Of a DNA stretch of 64,000 nucleotides, positions 7,531-20,840 are shown piece after piece (the stretch's first letter is position 1; each line of letters begins with the position of its first letter). The notes under the pieces were generated by a model, which made no database searches, had not been told where the DNA came from, and saw nothing but the letters and a program-made list of their open reading frames with translations. The translations under genes and the position numbers were made by a program. The stretch comes from Fremontodendron californicum. Lineage: Eukaryota > Streptophyta > Magnoliopsida > Malvales > Malvaceae. Location: positions 2,056,001 through 2,120,000 of the forward strand of contig JAULJL010000025.1 in the NCBI GenBank assembly GCA_030761205.1, read 5' to 3'.

Positions 7531-10500
7531 GGAGATCAAAATGCTCCTGGTATTATACCATTGGCTATAAAGGATGTGTTCAGCATTATCCAAGATGTAA
7601 GTGTTCTGACATTGTTTATTAGGCCTAACTACAAAACTATCAGATGAATGCAATTTTCCATTCCTTTTCATCAAGTGTTGTTTCTTTAAGCTACACCTAC
7701 ACCTACACCTGTTTGACTTGAACTTGTTGGCTCCATTTTGGCACAAATCTCCCCATTTTCTCCTCGAATTATAGTTCATTAGTTATAGACCTTATGGTAA
7801 CATGTTAACTTTGAAGTATGTCAGTAGGGACAACATTCCTTTATAGAATTACCTTTGGCAATTGATTAACAAATGTTCTTTACTTGTCGTTTAACTCCAT
7901 GGTTTTATTTATTTGTTTATCTTTTATGTTTCAAAGCAATCTTAAGGTTTATTTGTGCTTCATCTTATAAAAGCGAAATTACATTTACTGGTTTCTTAGG
8001 CAACTATTTTGATACCTTTTTTTCCAATAATTTTCATTTGGATTTATATTTGATGCAGTGACAGTGTATAAATCTATACAATGTCAGTGAACCAGATGAT
8101 GCCACCTCATTAAAAATAAAGTTATTTGTATTTATTTTTAAAAACTTTTAATGAGGTGGCATCATCTGGTTCACTGACAGTGTATAAATATATACATTGT
8201 CAGTGCATCAAATATAAACTCTTTTCATTTATCTAACATTGGAAATTTAGTGAACATTGATTGTCTTGGATAATAACAGTTATACTGCAAAAATGCTTGC
8301 TTGCTGTAGCATAATTTACTTGCTTTCAATTATTTCCTCCATAGTATTGTGTGGATAAGCTTGAATGACTAACTGTGCTTATAATTCAGACTCCAGGGCG
8401 AGAATTCTTACTTCGCGTGTCATATCTTGAAATCTACAATGAGGTTTGTCACTGAGTTGTACTTTTAAGTTTATGATTAAATTTATGACATGGCCCTTGA
8501 AGTTAGAATTCTTTCTTCAGGTTTCACATCTGTTGCTGCTGTTTATTTTATGATGTTACTTTAGTGAGAATAGTTTTCTTAGCTATTAATTCTATAACCT
8601 ACGTGGTTCAATTTCTGGCCTTCAGCTCCTTTCCTTTTAGGTTAGAATTTCTTTTAATACGATTTTGTGTTATTCTGCTTCTTACATCAGGTGATAAATG
8701 ACTTACTTGATCCAACTGGTCAAAATTTGCGCGTTAGAGAAGATGCCCAGGTCTTTTGCTCAACTTATTTCAAATTCTTGCATTGTGTTTATTTTGGTTT
8801 ATGACCTCGGTCTCATTCTCTCAAAAACGTCATGTGCACAGAAAGACACACCATTCTTTACATCTAATATCAACCTAATGAATCTTCTTTATAAATGCCT
8901 TTTTTTCTTTTGGGTGGCTTTGGGTTGAAATTATCAGAAACAGTTCAATAAAGTTGCTGATGGAATGGCTTGCAATTAATGTACATCAGTTTCATTCTTT
9001 TGCTTATGTTAGCATTATCTTTCCAGGGAACTTACGTTGAGGGTATAAAAGAAGAAGTGGTTTTGTCTCCAGGGCATGTTCTTTCTTTTATTGCTGCAGG
9101 GGAAGGTGCTTTCTGGCATTCCTTTTGCTGTTTTCCTGCCTTTTTCCTTCATATCTTTTTTTTTACCCCTGCTATATGAAATCAATGATCTATTAGTGAG
9201 AGTTTTTCTACTAAGTTTCCATCTGTGTGTTGGTGGGCAGAGCATCGTCATGTTGGCTCAAATAACTTCAATCTGTTCAGTAGCCGAAGTCACACTATAT
9301 TCACACTGGTAAACATTCTTGATGTAGGAACTTTCTTATTTCACTGTCTAAACTTTGGGTAAATTTCAAAATTGGTTTATTCCATGTTTACTTTATGTTA
9401 GAGGGTTTTTGGATGTTTTTTTTTATTGTTTCTGAACCAGAATGGATACTTATGTTGTACATGCCCTTTCTTTCCTAACTGCTGACAAACTTGCAGATGA
9501 TTGAGAGTAGTGCTCACGGTGATGAATATGATGGAGTGGTCTTCTCTCAACTTGTATGATTTAATTCATCTGTCATTTTTCAGAAAGAATATTCCTCTCT
9601 AATAAATGGCTTGACTTGGTACTTTCCTTGGTTCCTTTCTCCAGAATTTGATTGACTTAGCTGGATCTGAGAGTTCAAAAACAGAGACAACTGGGCTAAG
9701 GAGGAAGGAAGGATCTTACATAAACAAAAGTCTTTTGACTCTTGGAACTGTAGGTGCCTTGTATTAACATTTTTATTGATGAGTGTTTATTACTTCCCCA
9801 TGTTGAACACATGCAGTCTATTATAAGGGCAAAACATGCAAAGCCTTGAGTATGTCCCTTCAACTACTCTGAAGGATTATAGTTTCTGTTAAGTTGGTGG
9901 AGAAAAGGAATTGAATCTTGAAAATTTTATTTTCTCCGACAGTCTCAATTAATTACTAATGACAATAACAATTTTGGAGCGGATGATAAGTTTTTTGGTC
10001 AAATTATTCATTTCTGATTTGTTATCTATGACAAATTCTTAGTTTTATAATTAGATCATCTGGTTTCAATGTGAAGGTAATAGGAAAGTTAAGTGAAGGA
10101 AAAGCATCCCATGTTCCATATCGAGACTCCAAGCTTACCCGCCTTTTGCAATCTTCACTAAGTGGACATGGACATGTTTCTGTGAGTTGATCAGTATATC
10201 TTATTTGTAACTGGCCATTATGTGCTAATTCTTCTAGGTTCATTGGATTTTACCTTCCTCCAATATAAAATTTTAATTTTCCTCTATCTTTCAATTATTT
10301 CTGTAATCTTAATATGTATTCTTTGTCTGCAATTATGTATCCTTATCAATATGTGACAAAACATTATTCATCTATTTTGCATTTTTTTTCTTCTTTAAAA
10401 TTACAGCTTATTTGCACAGTTACACCTGCATCTAGTAATATGGAGGAAACTCATAATACCCTTAAGTTTGCAAGCAGGGCAAAGCGGGTGGAAATCTACG

Positions 10501-13500
10501 CCTCGCGTAATAAGGTCTCTTCTCCATAGCCTTAGCGTTATTTCTATCGGCTAGTTATACAGACTACAGAGATATATTTAAGACTCAATCTTATGCTACT
10601 TTAAAATCTAAATTTTATTCCAGATTATTGATGAAAAATCATTGATTAAGAAGTATCAAAAAGAAATTTCAGTCCTCAAACAAGAACTTGATCAGCTAAG
10701 GCAGGGAATGCTTGTTGGTGTTAATCATGAAGAACTTATGAACTTAAGGCAACAGGTTTGGCATTTTCGTTTCCACAGTCACATTGTTCTATTTGATGGT
10801 GCAACTATTTACAGTATTCTTCATGCTATGTGTCGTTTGTGGGACAGTTGGAGGAAGGTCAGGTGAAAATGCAATCGAGATTAGAGGAAGAAGATGATGC
10901 CAAAGCTGCTTTGATGAGCAGAATCCAAAGGCTTACCAAGCTCATACTTGTGTCTACCAAAAATACTATCCCTGGACGTTTGAGTGATGTACCAAGTCAT
11001 CAAAGGACTCATTCTGTTGGTGAGGATGATGTAAGTTTTTATCATAAATAGGTCAGACCAAAAGCGTGATTCTTTTATACTGATGGTCGAAGAAGTACAA
11101 CTACACGAATAGTCTACACACACATATGTATTTCTGTATATGTATATATATTACACAGAAAGGGCCAATGGCCCATTCTATTCAAATGATGAAAAAGATG
11201 AAACAAAAAATGTTCTATAACCTGAAAATTTTGAGTGTTGATACCTTAGCTATGCATCTGAATCTCTATTATCATATATCTCTGTTACTGAGTTTTACTA
11301 TCCATGTCCACTTTTCTTTGGTTGGACTGTATTATCTAGTCATGAGAACTTTTTTGTAGGTCTTCGTTTTCAGTCTATTAACATGATTATGATGTTAATT
11401 TTTGGCACTTTTTCTTCATCAGCAACTGGATGTACGAGGAGATGGTACCATGCTCATAGATAGTGAGCATCAAAAAGATTCTCTATCTTCTATTGGAGTG
11501 CTTGCTTATGATCCATCTTATGAGTTCAAACACAGAAGATCCTCCAGCAGGAGAAATGATGAGCTCTCACCAAGTAGCAGTACTGTCACTGAGTCAACTC
11601 AAGTGGGTGAACTTATTAGTGGGACTAAACTTCTGGCAGTATGTTTCACTTGTTTCATTTATTTCAACCTTTTCAAATCTCATTTTGTTATGTTTTTCCG
11701 AAAGGATTCCTTGTATTTTCCTTTTTTAAATTTCTCTCTTTCTAACTTTACAGTTGGATGGGCTTAGACCCTCATAATTAGGGCTGAAATTTCAGTTCTC
11801 TCCATCTTTTTATTTCATTTTGTTTATTTAATTATTTTATTATGATGGTCTAGTTATAAGTCTCTTTGGTTCTCCTTTAGTGTAGCCTACCAAAAAGATG
11901 TGCCTCTAGACTTATTTGGTTAAAAATTTCCTGGGAATATAATATATGAATGTGCTATATACAGTTCTTGCTAAACATTAGGAAATAGAATGTGTGAAAA
12001 TCATCCGGTGTATTCCTTTGTAATATTTTTTAAGTTGCTTTTTAGACATTTATACTTTGGTGGAGGAGTATCATTTCAGCAAGGGGCAGAGAGTAGTTTG
12101 ACTCTCTTATTATATTCTGCTTTGTTTCCCTTTTCCAGTTTAGCTATCTGCAACTGAAATTTGACATCCCTTTGCCACCAACACACACAGTTTTGTGTGA
12201 AGATATTCTTACAAATCATAATATAGTAACATACATCCTCCATTGTTGCTTCAGTGAATCACATATCAGAATTGCCTTCTTCATTGATATCAATCTTTCT
12301 AATTTTCCTAAATTGCTGTTGATAATGTAATGATAAAAGCAAACACTTCTGTGTTTATAGGGTGGGATGACATCAGATCAGATGGACCTTCTTGTTGAGC
12401 AAGTTAAGATGCTTGCTGGAGAGATTGCATTTAGCACCAGTACCCTGAAACGCCTGGTGGACCAGTCTGTAAATGATCCTGATAGCTCAAAAGCTCAGGT
12501 ACTCTTTTTCTCTGTCTTACATCTATAGCACATATGAATTCAGAGGCAGTACCAATGGATGTTCCTGTGGCTGGAAGAATTGGGGGTTTTGTTGGTATTC
12601 TAGGGGTAACTTACTTTTCTATGGCAAAGAGGAAAGATTGAACTAATTTATTACTAATACTTATTCTCCAGTCTATTTATAAATTTAATATTATCTGGAT
12701 GTCCCCAAGGTTATAAGATTTAAGTTTGAATCTAATTAATGCGAAGGGGACTGCTAAACTTTCAGTTCTTCCTTGTATTTCCAGTATCTATCTACTCAAT
12801 ATTATATTTGCATATTTTTTCTTAAGGTCCTAATGAGCTTATGTGGGTATTTTCTGCAAACAGATTCAGAATTTGGAAAGAGAGATTCAAGAAAAGAGGA
12901 GGCAAATGAGGGCTCTAGAGCAACACATAATTGAGAGTGGTGAAGCTTCAATTGCTAATGCATCATTTGTCGATATGCAGCAGGTAGCATCGTCATCCTG
13001 TTAATGATAATGTTGTTTATACTAATTTTTTTAAATTTTATGTTAAATTATTTGTTAGGGTTTTATGCCATTGGCTTTCACTTAATTAATTCTAAATGCT
13101 TTCTTGTTGCAACAGACAGTTATGAAATTGATGACCCAGTGTAATGAAAAGAGTTTTGAGCTTGAGGTGAGTGATTTGGTTCCATTCTTCTGATTTATGG
13201 AGTTGAAGGACATTTGATGGCACTGTTTCGACCTTAGGCTTGTTAAACAGTGACAATTTATTAAGTACTCAATTTTTCTGGTAATGATATAAGTGGTGTG
13301 GGTGTGGCATTGATAAACAGGATTCTTTATGTTCATTGTGTAATCAATTTGATTCTTCTCCTTGATACAGATAAAATCAGCAGATAATCGTATCCTGCAA
13401 GAACAACTGCAGAACAAGGTGAAAGCCTGCTTGATGTCTTTTTTCCTCCATTAATAAAATGACTTATTATCTGTTTAATATAATTGTTGTGTAGCATTTG

Positions 13501-16500
13501 GCCCTTCTTTAGGTGCTGCTAGCTTCTTTATTAGATCAATATGTTGTACCTGTTGATAGTTTCTCGTTATAAATACGGAACTATTTTTCACTTATGGTTT
13601 TGGTTGTTGGCAGTGTTCTGAGAATGGGGAATTGCAAAAGAAGGTGAATCTCCTGGAGCAGCGGTTGGCATCTCGCTCTGGTGACAAATTATCATCGTCT
13701 TCTGAACAGGGAATATCTGAAGAATATGCTGACGAGTTAAGAAAAAAGGTTCAATCTCAGGTAATCTACTTATTGCTGGGATTGTCTAACTTTGAATGGC
13801 TTTAGCTTTCTGTTGTCAGAAGTTTTGGTCTTCAATTGGTTTATTTGCACGAAGTAGTATTTCTCATTTTTATATGATTTCATGAGATATTAAAAACATG
13901 CCTCTGCACATTTCAAAGCATAATGGTTGCAATAGATGGCGTTGAATATATTTTAAGCATTTCTCTGCTTTTTTCTCCTATTAAATGTTGCTTCTCCTAC
14001 TTACCTATAACTCAGTAGCATTTTTGGTAGATTATAAGACCCTTGTTATGAAATTGTAAGGTGCACCTATTACAGACATAAAGTTTTAACTCTTTTCTTT
14101 CTTTGTTTTTCTTTTCTTAAATATTTCATCAAAATTTAAATTCTGATGGAGGCATGCAGAGTTGTATTAAGATGATTCATTAGTGTTCCTTTACATAGAT
14201 AATTATATATAACATCCAAAGGTTGAGTGAAATGATTTTATTGTCTTTAGCATAGTCCTTTGTCTTCCTTGCACATTTGAATTGATCTAAGTTGTGTTTA
14301 TCTATGCAGGAGATTGAGAATGAAAAACTAAAACTGGAACATGTGCAACTTTCAGAGGAGAACAGTGGGTTGTGTGTCCAAAATCAAAAACTGGCTGAAG
14401 AAGCTTCATATGCGAAAGAATTGGCGTCTGCTGCTGCTGTTGAGTTAAAGAATTTGGCTGGTGAAGTGACCAAGCTTTCAGTGCAGAATGCAAAATTGGA
14501 AAAGGAATTATTGGCTGCTCGAGAGTTGGCACATTCTGGAGGTTCTGCTAATCAAACCCTCAATGGTGTCAACCGCAAGTATAGTGACAGCGCGAGACCT
14601 GGAAGGAAGGGGCGACTCTCTGGCCGCTCTCATGACCTTTCTGGAGCAGCTGGTGATGACTTTGAGTTGTGGAATCTTGATCCAGATGATCTAAAGATGG
14701 AACTGCAGGCTAGGAAACAACGGGAGGTAGCTCTTGAAGCTGCACTAGCTGAGAAGGAATTCATAGAAGACGAATACAGGAAAAAAGTTGAAGAAGCAAA
14801 GAAGAGGGAGGAAGCTTTGGAGAACGATTTGGCTAACATGTGGGTGCTTGTCGCTAAGTTGAAGAAAGAGGCAGCTGCTACCCCTGAGAGTAATACAGAT
14901 GAGCAGCATAGTAATGGTATGGATAATGTTGATGATCAAAAAGCTAACAACATTGAGAGTAACAATATCCTGAAAGAGAGACAAGTTTCGGAAGTGTCAT
15001 CAAAACCAGCTAATGAAATTCCTAAGGAAGAACCCCTGGTTGTTCGCCTGAAGGTTTGTTCCCGTACATACTTTTCAGTTTTCAAGTACTGCATCTTTAT
15101 GCTGACTTCAGTTTTTTCATGCCTCCCGTCTCATTTCCTTCACACTACTACTCACTAATAGGCTGTTTTAAGATTTTCTGATATATGGCATGTTTGTTCC
15201 TGTTTTAGACCTAAACTCAATCTATGCTTGGGTAAGATTAACACCATAGATCAGTGACCTCCATTGCATCTGTAAACACCAAATACTTTCTCAGACACTA
15301 GATCGTAACTGTTTATTTGAGGCTTCAGGTCTTTGTCATGACTTATGTCTCGGATGTGAATGTCGGATACGGGTATGTATCCGACATGGGTATATTCAAT
15401 TTTTATTTAGTTTTTCATGTATTTGGAGGGTTTTTGGAGGATCATATCCTCATACCCATGTACGGATATGCGTCGGACACGGGTGTCAGACACGAGTACT
15501 TTAAGAAAAATGAAGAGTCGGAGCAACATAGGTGATGACTCATGCATTCCTCCCCTTTGTGTTCTGGTTGGGCATACTACATTATCATGTTAACTTCCGA
15601 GGTTTCTTTTTGAAGAAAGATTATTCCCAACATAACGATTAGGCTATGCTAGACTTCCAAGTTTCATACTTACATGCAACGCATCTAGCCTTATGCTCAT
15701 TTATGCTTATATTAAATTCTTGCATGCTCATTTAGTAGTTATCGTGCTTTGTTTTCTTATGCTTTGTCAAAACATACAGTTTAGTTTAGAATTTTGAAGG
15801 GTAAATTTTATTGAATTCCTTGAGGTTTAGCCTTAATTCACCTCCAATCCATTAGTTTCGGAATTGGAAATTCCATCTCAAAATAAGAAACAGTGTTGCA
15901 TAATTACCCAGACGGTTAAAACATAAAATTGTCATTTATTTATTTATAAACCTTCACTTGGCCCCTAATAATTTTTAAATTGCATTTATTCCAATAAGTT
16001 TTCGTTTAATTTTTAATTGCTTCTTACTTGATTTCTTAACTTTCTCAATCTTTTCGTTTTATAATTAAGTTTTTTAAACTTTTAATTTAGTCCTTTAAGT
16101 ATTTTATTTATCAAAACAAATTCTTGATTACTTGTTTATGTATTCAATATATACATTTTTAAAAACTTTTAACAATACTCTTTTTAATATAACTAGTTTG
16201 ATTTTTCAATATACATTTTGAACATTGTTTTTACGTAACTTGTTTGGTTCATTTTATATAAATATCATTTTATCAATTACAACTTTGAAAATGGAAAAAA
16301 TAAAATCTAAATTTTTTTTGTGATGGAAAAAAAGTAAAAAAACATGCATTAATTATTAAACTGAACTTTCCATTTCTAAAATTGATTTCTCTACATAATT
16401 ATTTTTAGAGTTCGTTTTTGATGCACTGTCAGTGTATACACTGACACTTCATTAAAAAAGGTAACCCCTAACTCTAACCACTAACCCCTAACCCTAAGTC

Positions 16501-17748
16501 CTAACCCTTAACCACTAACCCTAACCATTAACCTCTAATTCGACAGGTGATATCGTAAGATGTACTGACAGTGTATAGCCCTATACACTGACAGTGCATC
16601 AAATATTAATCCTTATTTTTAAGTAGATATTATTTGAATTTTTAATTTGACTAAAAAAGAAAAATAAATATCAGAAATATATAAAAAAAGAAAAGAAAAG
16701 GGGCCCTCCCTCCCTCCCTCTCTCTTCCCATTTCCCTCTTCTCTCTCCCAACTCCCTTCTCTCTTTTTTTTCTATAAAAAAGTTGTAATCTTTTTCATTT
16801 TTATTTCAAAAATAAAAAGTAGATTATAAAGATTTTTTATTTATTTTTTTCAGTTTTTTATTTTCTATTTTTTTTTTTTATTTCAATACAAAAGAGGTAT
16901 TATGGATATTATGTGAGAAGCACATGCTTGGGTTAACAGGTTTCTTAACAGAACCTATTTGTTCTGTCAACCAGATTTTTTTGGGATGAATGTCTAATTC
17001 TAAAATCGACGGATTTGAGGTAAATTAAGGTCAAACCTCAAGGAAGTGAGTGGAATTTACCCAATTTTGAAAGTATATCCTGCATAATTGAATAACAATG
17101 CTAACGTTGATGGGGCTTAGGAGCTCTTGATTGATTCATTAATGGGAGACAAAAATTATCTTGAAAGAGCTTTCTCTATATAATTATTTCATGGCCATAA
17201 TTACATTTTATATTGCTCCGACTCTTCATTTTTTTTTAAAGTATCTGTGCCCGGCTTATATCTAGACATGGGTATGAGATATCCCTCAAGGACTCTGAAT
17301 TCATGAAAAAACTTAAAATAAATCAAACATCCCTGTGTCCTACATTCACATCCGAATCCAAGTAATATAGATTACATTAGTTCTGGAAGTTAATGGTTTT
17401 ATATAGACCACTGCAACTTAAAGTCTTTAATAGTTACAGGCTCGAATGCAAGAGATGAAGGAAAAAGAGCTCAAATCCGTCGGAAATGGAGATGCCAATT
17501 CCCATATGTGTAAAGTATGTTTCGAATCACCAAATGCAGCAATTCTTCTCCCTTGTCGGCATTTTTGTTGTAAGCCATTTTCTAATCCATACTATTATAT
17601 ATACTTTTGCAGTTCTTGCTTATCAACTATATTTCGAAATGCTTATGTTGCGCTTTTTGCAGTATGTAAATCTTGTTCGCTTGCTTGTTCCGAGTGTCCA
17701 ATCTGTCGCACGAAGATTGCGGATAGGCTTTTTGCATTCACTTCTTGA
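7531..17748 (+). CDS. KIN-7D-like: KIN-7 subfamily kinesin with C-terminal RING finger (3' part, 20 exons)
   Basis: Plus-end microtubule motor of the plant KIN-7 family. Exons: 7531-7596, 8390-8443, 8691-8750, 9027-9105, 9241-9308, 9497-9553, 9645-9749, 10077-10181, 10407-10514, 10624-10755, 10848-11030, 11423-11638, 12361-12498, 12864-12983, 13116-13166, 13371-13418, 13614-13760, 14310-15053, 17440-17569, 17663-17748. They join in frame to 898 codons plus stop. Motor motifs: YLEIYNE, DLLDPTG, SSRSHTIFTL (switch I), DLAGSES (switch II), YRDSKLTRLL, HNTLKFA. Coiled coils follow, then a RING (CKVC...CRHFC.CKSC...CPIC) just before the stop. Arabidopsis KIN-7D/7E have the same motor-coil-RING layout at about 1,050 residues, so roughly 150-190 N-terminal residues including the P-loop are missing here and should lie left of the retroelement. 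D versus E (or C) is not resolved. Confidence 0.93.
8046..8216. mobile_element. Hairpin MITE in a KIN-7 intron
   Basis: The two ~70-base arms are near-perfect reverse complements: 'tgatgcagtgacagtgtat...aaccagatgatgccacctcatt' mirrored by 'aatgaggtggcatcatctggtt...cattgtcagtgcatca', around a short AT loop. Terminal motif TTTGATGCASTGACA. A relative lies at 16416-16604. Confidence 0.88.
15342..15531 (+). repeat. Dispersed ~190 bp MITE-like repeat (family D), copy 1
   Basis: Runs from a degenerate 'cttatgtctcgg' through 'gtcggatacgggtatgt', 'ttttcatgtatttggaggg' and 'gtcggacacgggtgtc' to 'gaagagtcggagcaacata'. It is in the large KIN-7 intron. Confidence 0.85.
16416..16604. mobile_element. MITE with telomere-like core in a KIN-7 intron
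   Basis: Ends 'tttgatgcactgtcagtgtatacactgaca' and its inverse 'gccctatacactgacagtgcatcaaa', the same termini as the MITE at 8046-8216. The middle holds a degenerate array of CCCTAA-like units instead of the other copy's inverted arms. Confidence 0.8.
16461..16534 (+). repeat. Degenerate telomere-like CCCTAA array
   Basis: Successive units such as 'aacccctaa', 'ctctaaccact', 'aaccctaa', 'cctaaccctt' and 'aaccctaacc' resemble plant telomere repeat (CCCTAAA) with frequent substitutions. It is confined within the MITE. Confidence 0.75.
17211..17370 (-). repeat. Family D repeat, copy 2
   Basis: Begins 'tattgctccgactcttcattt' and ends 'acattcacatccgaatccaagtaatatag'; opposite orientation to copy 1 and in the same intron, about 70 bases before the RING exon acceptor. 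Confidence 0.8.
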
Positions 17749-19733
17749 CACCGCTAGTTATACCCTCCTAATGAAGGTCATTCAAATCAATTCCTTTCTA
17801 TGTTTTATTATTCCACTCATCTTTAAAGGTGTTTATGTGCCAGGTTGGGCGGGATTCGAGTATCAAAAACTTTGCTTGCCTAGACTCGGTTCGTTTCGAT
17901 CCAAAAACCTGTTTTACTATTAAAAATATTATTTTTATATATTTTTATAATTAAAATTTAAATAAAAATATTTTTATTAACTAAATAATAATTCGGATCA
18001 GAGTAATTCGGGTTGAATAGACCCAGACCTATCCCACACTCAACCTAATTCGAACTGAACTTGTCGTGTTGGAAAGATAACCTGACCCGTATATAGGTCT
18101 ACTTGTCTTCTATTCTGAAATAGAATGAAGAAATTGCATCATCAAATTTTGACATATTTATTTATCTTTTTTATTTGCAGGTTTCGTGATCATGATTGAT
18201 ATTTTCAATGTGATAAGCGGGTGCAATTCTTTCATTAGTTTGTCTGTAACTGTTTAAAAGGTATGTCAATGGTTTGTTCTCTACCTCACTGAGGGGCTGT
18301 AAAAATAAGAGACTAAAGATTAAAAAGGTTTTTTAAAAAAGATTAAAAAAAAAGAAAAAAGAAAAAGAATCCAGAAATTCAGATACAAGATGTTGCTTAG
18401 ATTTAAAATTCGCAGCAAAGGTTGTGATCTATCTTTTAAACTCTTTCAATTAATATGTACAGAAACGATTTAAGCTTCTCATGAAGCAGTTTTTTCGTGC
18501 CGTGGCTGGCCATTTATAAAATGTTATTGTTCATAAGTCAGAACTCTCTTCGTGTTAGAAAAAGAAATTGCTAAGGATATCGATGAGTAATCTGATCACT
18601 TTCTTGGGATGATTAAAATTTTATCCTTGGTGGATAAAAATAATTTTTCTTTATCAATTCTATATTACTGAACTTAAAATTAAAATCATTTTAAGCTTTG
18701 TTTTGTAAAAATAGTTTTAAAATTTTTATTTTTATTTTTATTTTTTTGCATATGTTTATGTTTGTTTGATAAATATTAATATAAATTATTTTTGAATTTT
18801 TTGAATTTAACAGATTGAATTGATTCTTGAACAAGTTAAATTTTTTGTTATTCGAATTTGATTTAGTATTGACAGATTTAGAAGGGTTACTTGCTTAGTT
18901 TCATGAAAGTGAAATCTTTTCAAGTATGGCCGGCAAATGAATGAAAGTGAAATCAGAGCCATGCCAATGAGAAAGAAATAGAAGGATAAAACGGCTAGTC
19001 TACATAAGTTTTCAACTTAAATCTAGGAATCTCACTTTCATTTACACTATTATTTCATTTCTTATTCTTCAAATTTCAAATTTCCCTCAGTTGTTTTTTA
19101 AAGTACTAACCGTGAAAGCAGAAACGTATCAACAAATTAAAAACGGAACAGTATCTCGAGGTTTGTTAATTTTTAAAGCTGATCTTTTATTGTCTTTAAG
19201 GGGATCCTGGGGATTTTTTTTTTCTTCTTTTGATCAGATACAGTTGTCACCTCACTCCCCACCTTAACCAGGATATGAACATCAAAATTAGCTGTTAGTT
19301 TTGAATCTCGGGTTTATTGTATTCAAGAGAGAATAGGGTCTTAGGAACATTGATAAATTATGAAGATTTGATGATTTTAGATATTATAAAAATACGTCTA
19401 AATAGGGTTAAGATGATACATTTAATACATGTATTATAATTATGTTTAAGATTTTGATAAATTATTATGTTGTGTTTAATTTAAACGAATGATATGAAGA
19501 AAGAAAAAAAAAACACTAAATAGGATATGCAGTTATGCATACAAAAGCTACCAATTGAACAACGAGAAAATCGCTGAAAAATAAAAAATAAAAAATAAAA
19601 AAAAAGAAAAAAAAACTACGATCCAAAGACAAACGGATTGAACAAACATTCCATACGAACATTCTCTATCTCCAGTTAGAACACGGATTTCTACAGAAAA
19701 TGTCTGGATTTCTTAAGAGAAGAAGGAGCTGAT
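17749..19733. other. Tail-to-tail intergenic region between KIN-7 and BBX20-like gene
   Basis: Begins with KIN-7 3' UTR, which may hold an intron ending at 'tttatttgcag' near 18180. The rest is AT-rich with a 'ggttgggcgggattcgag' block near 17840 of the kind common in plant repeats, and A-rich stretches near 19500 and 19580-19620. No gene seen. Confidence 0.6.
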
Positions 19734-20840
19734 TTAAGGAACTAAAAAACTTTGATCATCGTTCCATCCACAGCCAAAATTCAAAATATTTGCCTCTTTG
19801 AACTTGTTGAATCCATCTAATACCAAACCATTTCGAGGAATAAAAAGAGAAAGCTGAGAGGATAAAAAAAAAAGGGTCCTTGATAAGGTCACAACCACCA
19901 AAAGCGTTTCTTAAATCTTAATAATTTCTAGATATAAACCTTATAGAAACCATTGGCAGCTGATGAAGGCTCAAGAAAATCGTCCACTTGCCAACCTGGT
20001 AATGTTTCCATCAAGTACTCTGATATACTGCTTGTTGAAATTGAAGCAGTAGTGTCACTGTTACTGTAATTATCTTCAACCCCGTAAGTTGTTGAAGCCA
20101 ATGGTTTCTCAATTGAATGAGAGCTGAAGATTTCATTGTTAGAAACTGAACGAAATCTCTTGGAAGACTGCAAACTTTTACTCTCAGAGCCAATAGTAGC
20201 ACCGTAGCCATTAGAGGAAGACGAAGTTGGGTTTAAAGAAGAAGAAGAAGAGAGCTTAACACCGGAGAGAAGAAACCTGTTATGTTGCTGGGTATGTTCA
20301 TTGGCTATGTGAATTGGAAGGTCACATTCTCGACAAAGAATTGCTCTATCTTCTTTACAAAAAAGAAACGCACGTCTCTCCTGCAAGATATGGAAGTTTA
20401 TTTAACCTATATTGCTCCGATTTTTTTGTTTTGTTAAATATCTGTATATCGAAATATGGATACGGGAATATGACTCTCAAACAACCTTTCAAATACATAG
20501 AAAAACTTTTAAAAAATTAAAGATACCCGTGTTGGACACGTATCCGTATTCGACACTCACACCCGAATCCGAATAACATAGTATTTAACCATTGTAAAGT
20601 GAAGGATATAGAGAGATTAGATATAGTAAAGAAAGAGTATGGGGGGTTAATTACCTGACAGATATCACAAAGTGGGGATTCTTTGAAGGTTGGGTGAAGA
20701 AGAGAGAAACGAGAGTGTTTGCTAGCTAGCTTGTTTGCATTGTGAACTCGACGATCACAGCCTTCACAAAGAGCAGCTTCATCAGCAGAGCAAAAGAGGG
20801 TCGCTTCTTCTTTGCCGCACACATCACAACAAATCTTCAT
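19734..20840 (-). CDS. BBX20-like: Double B-box zinc-finger protein, BBX20/BZS1-like
   Basis: Nuclear light and brassinosteroid signalling regulator of the group IV B-box family. Exons on the minus strand: 20655-20840, 19940-20380 and probably 19734-19853, giving 248 residues. B-box 1 is CDVCGKEEATLFC...CEGCDRRVH (about 5-40) and B-box 2 is CDICQERRAFLFC...CRECDLPIH, with the junction of exons 1 and 2 inside it. Then HNRFLLSGVKLS, and near the end ISEYLMETLPGWQVDDFL, both typical of BBX20. Exon 3 is a prediction: donor AAG|GTTTAT, acceptor 'atcctctcag', and 39 residues ending in a VP dipeptide. If the intron were retained the protein would stop at 209 residues with KVYI. Family BBX20 members are about 240 residues, favouring the three-exon model. 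Intron 1 contains a family D repeat. Confidence 0.85.
20407..20581 (-). repeat. Family D repeat, copy 3, in BBX20-like intron 1
   Basis: 'ctatattgctccga' at the left and 'cactcacacccgaatccgaataacatag' at the right, in inverse orientation; it fills most of the intron. Confidence 0.83.

Noticed and set aside
16461..16534. True telomere or chromosome-fusion scar
   Set aside because: The array is short, degenerate and bounded on both sides by MITE termini, with ordinary kinesin intron around it.
17486..17923. 145-codon ORF over the kinesin 3' end
   Set aside because: It is out of frame with the RING exons and reads through the intron.
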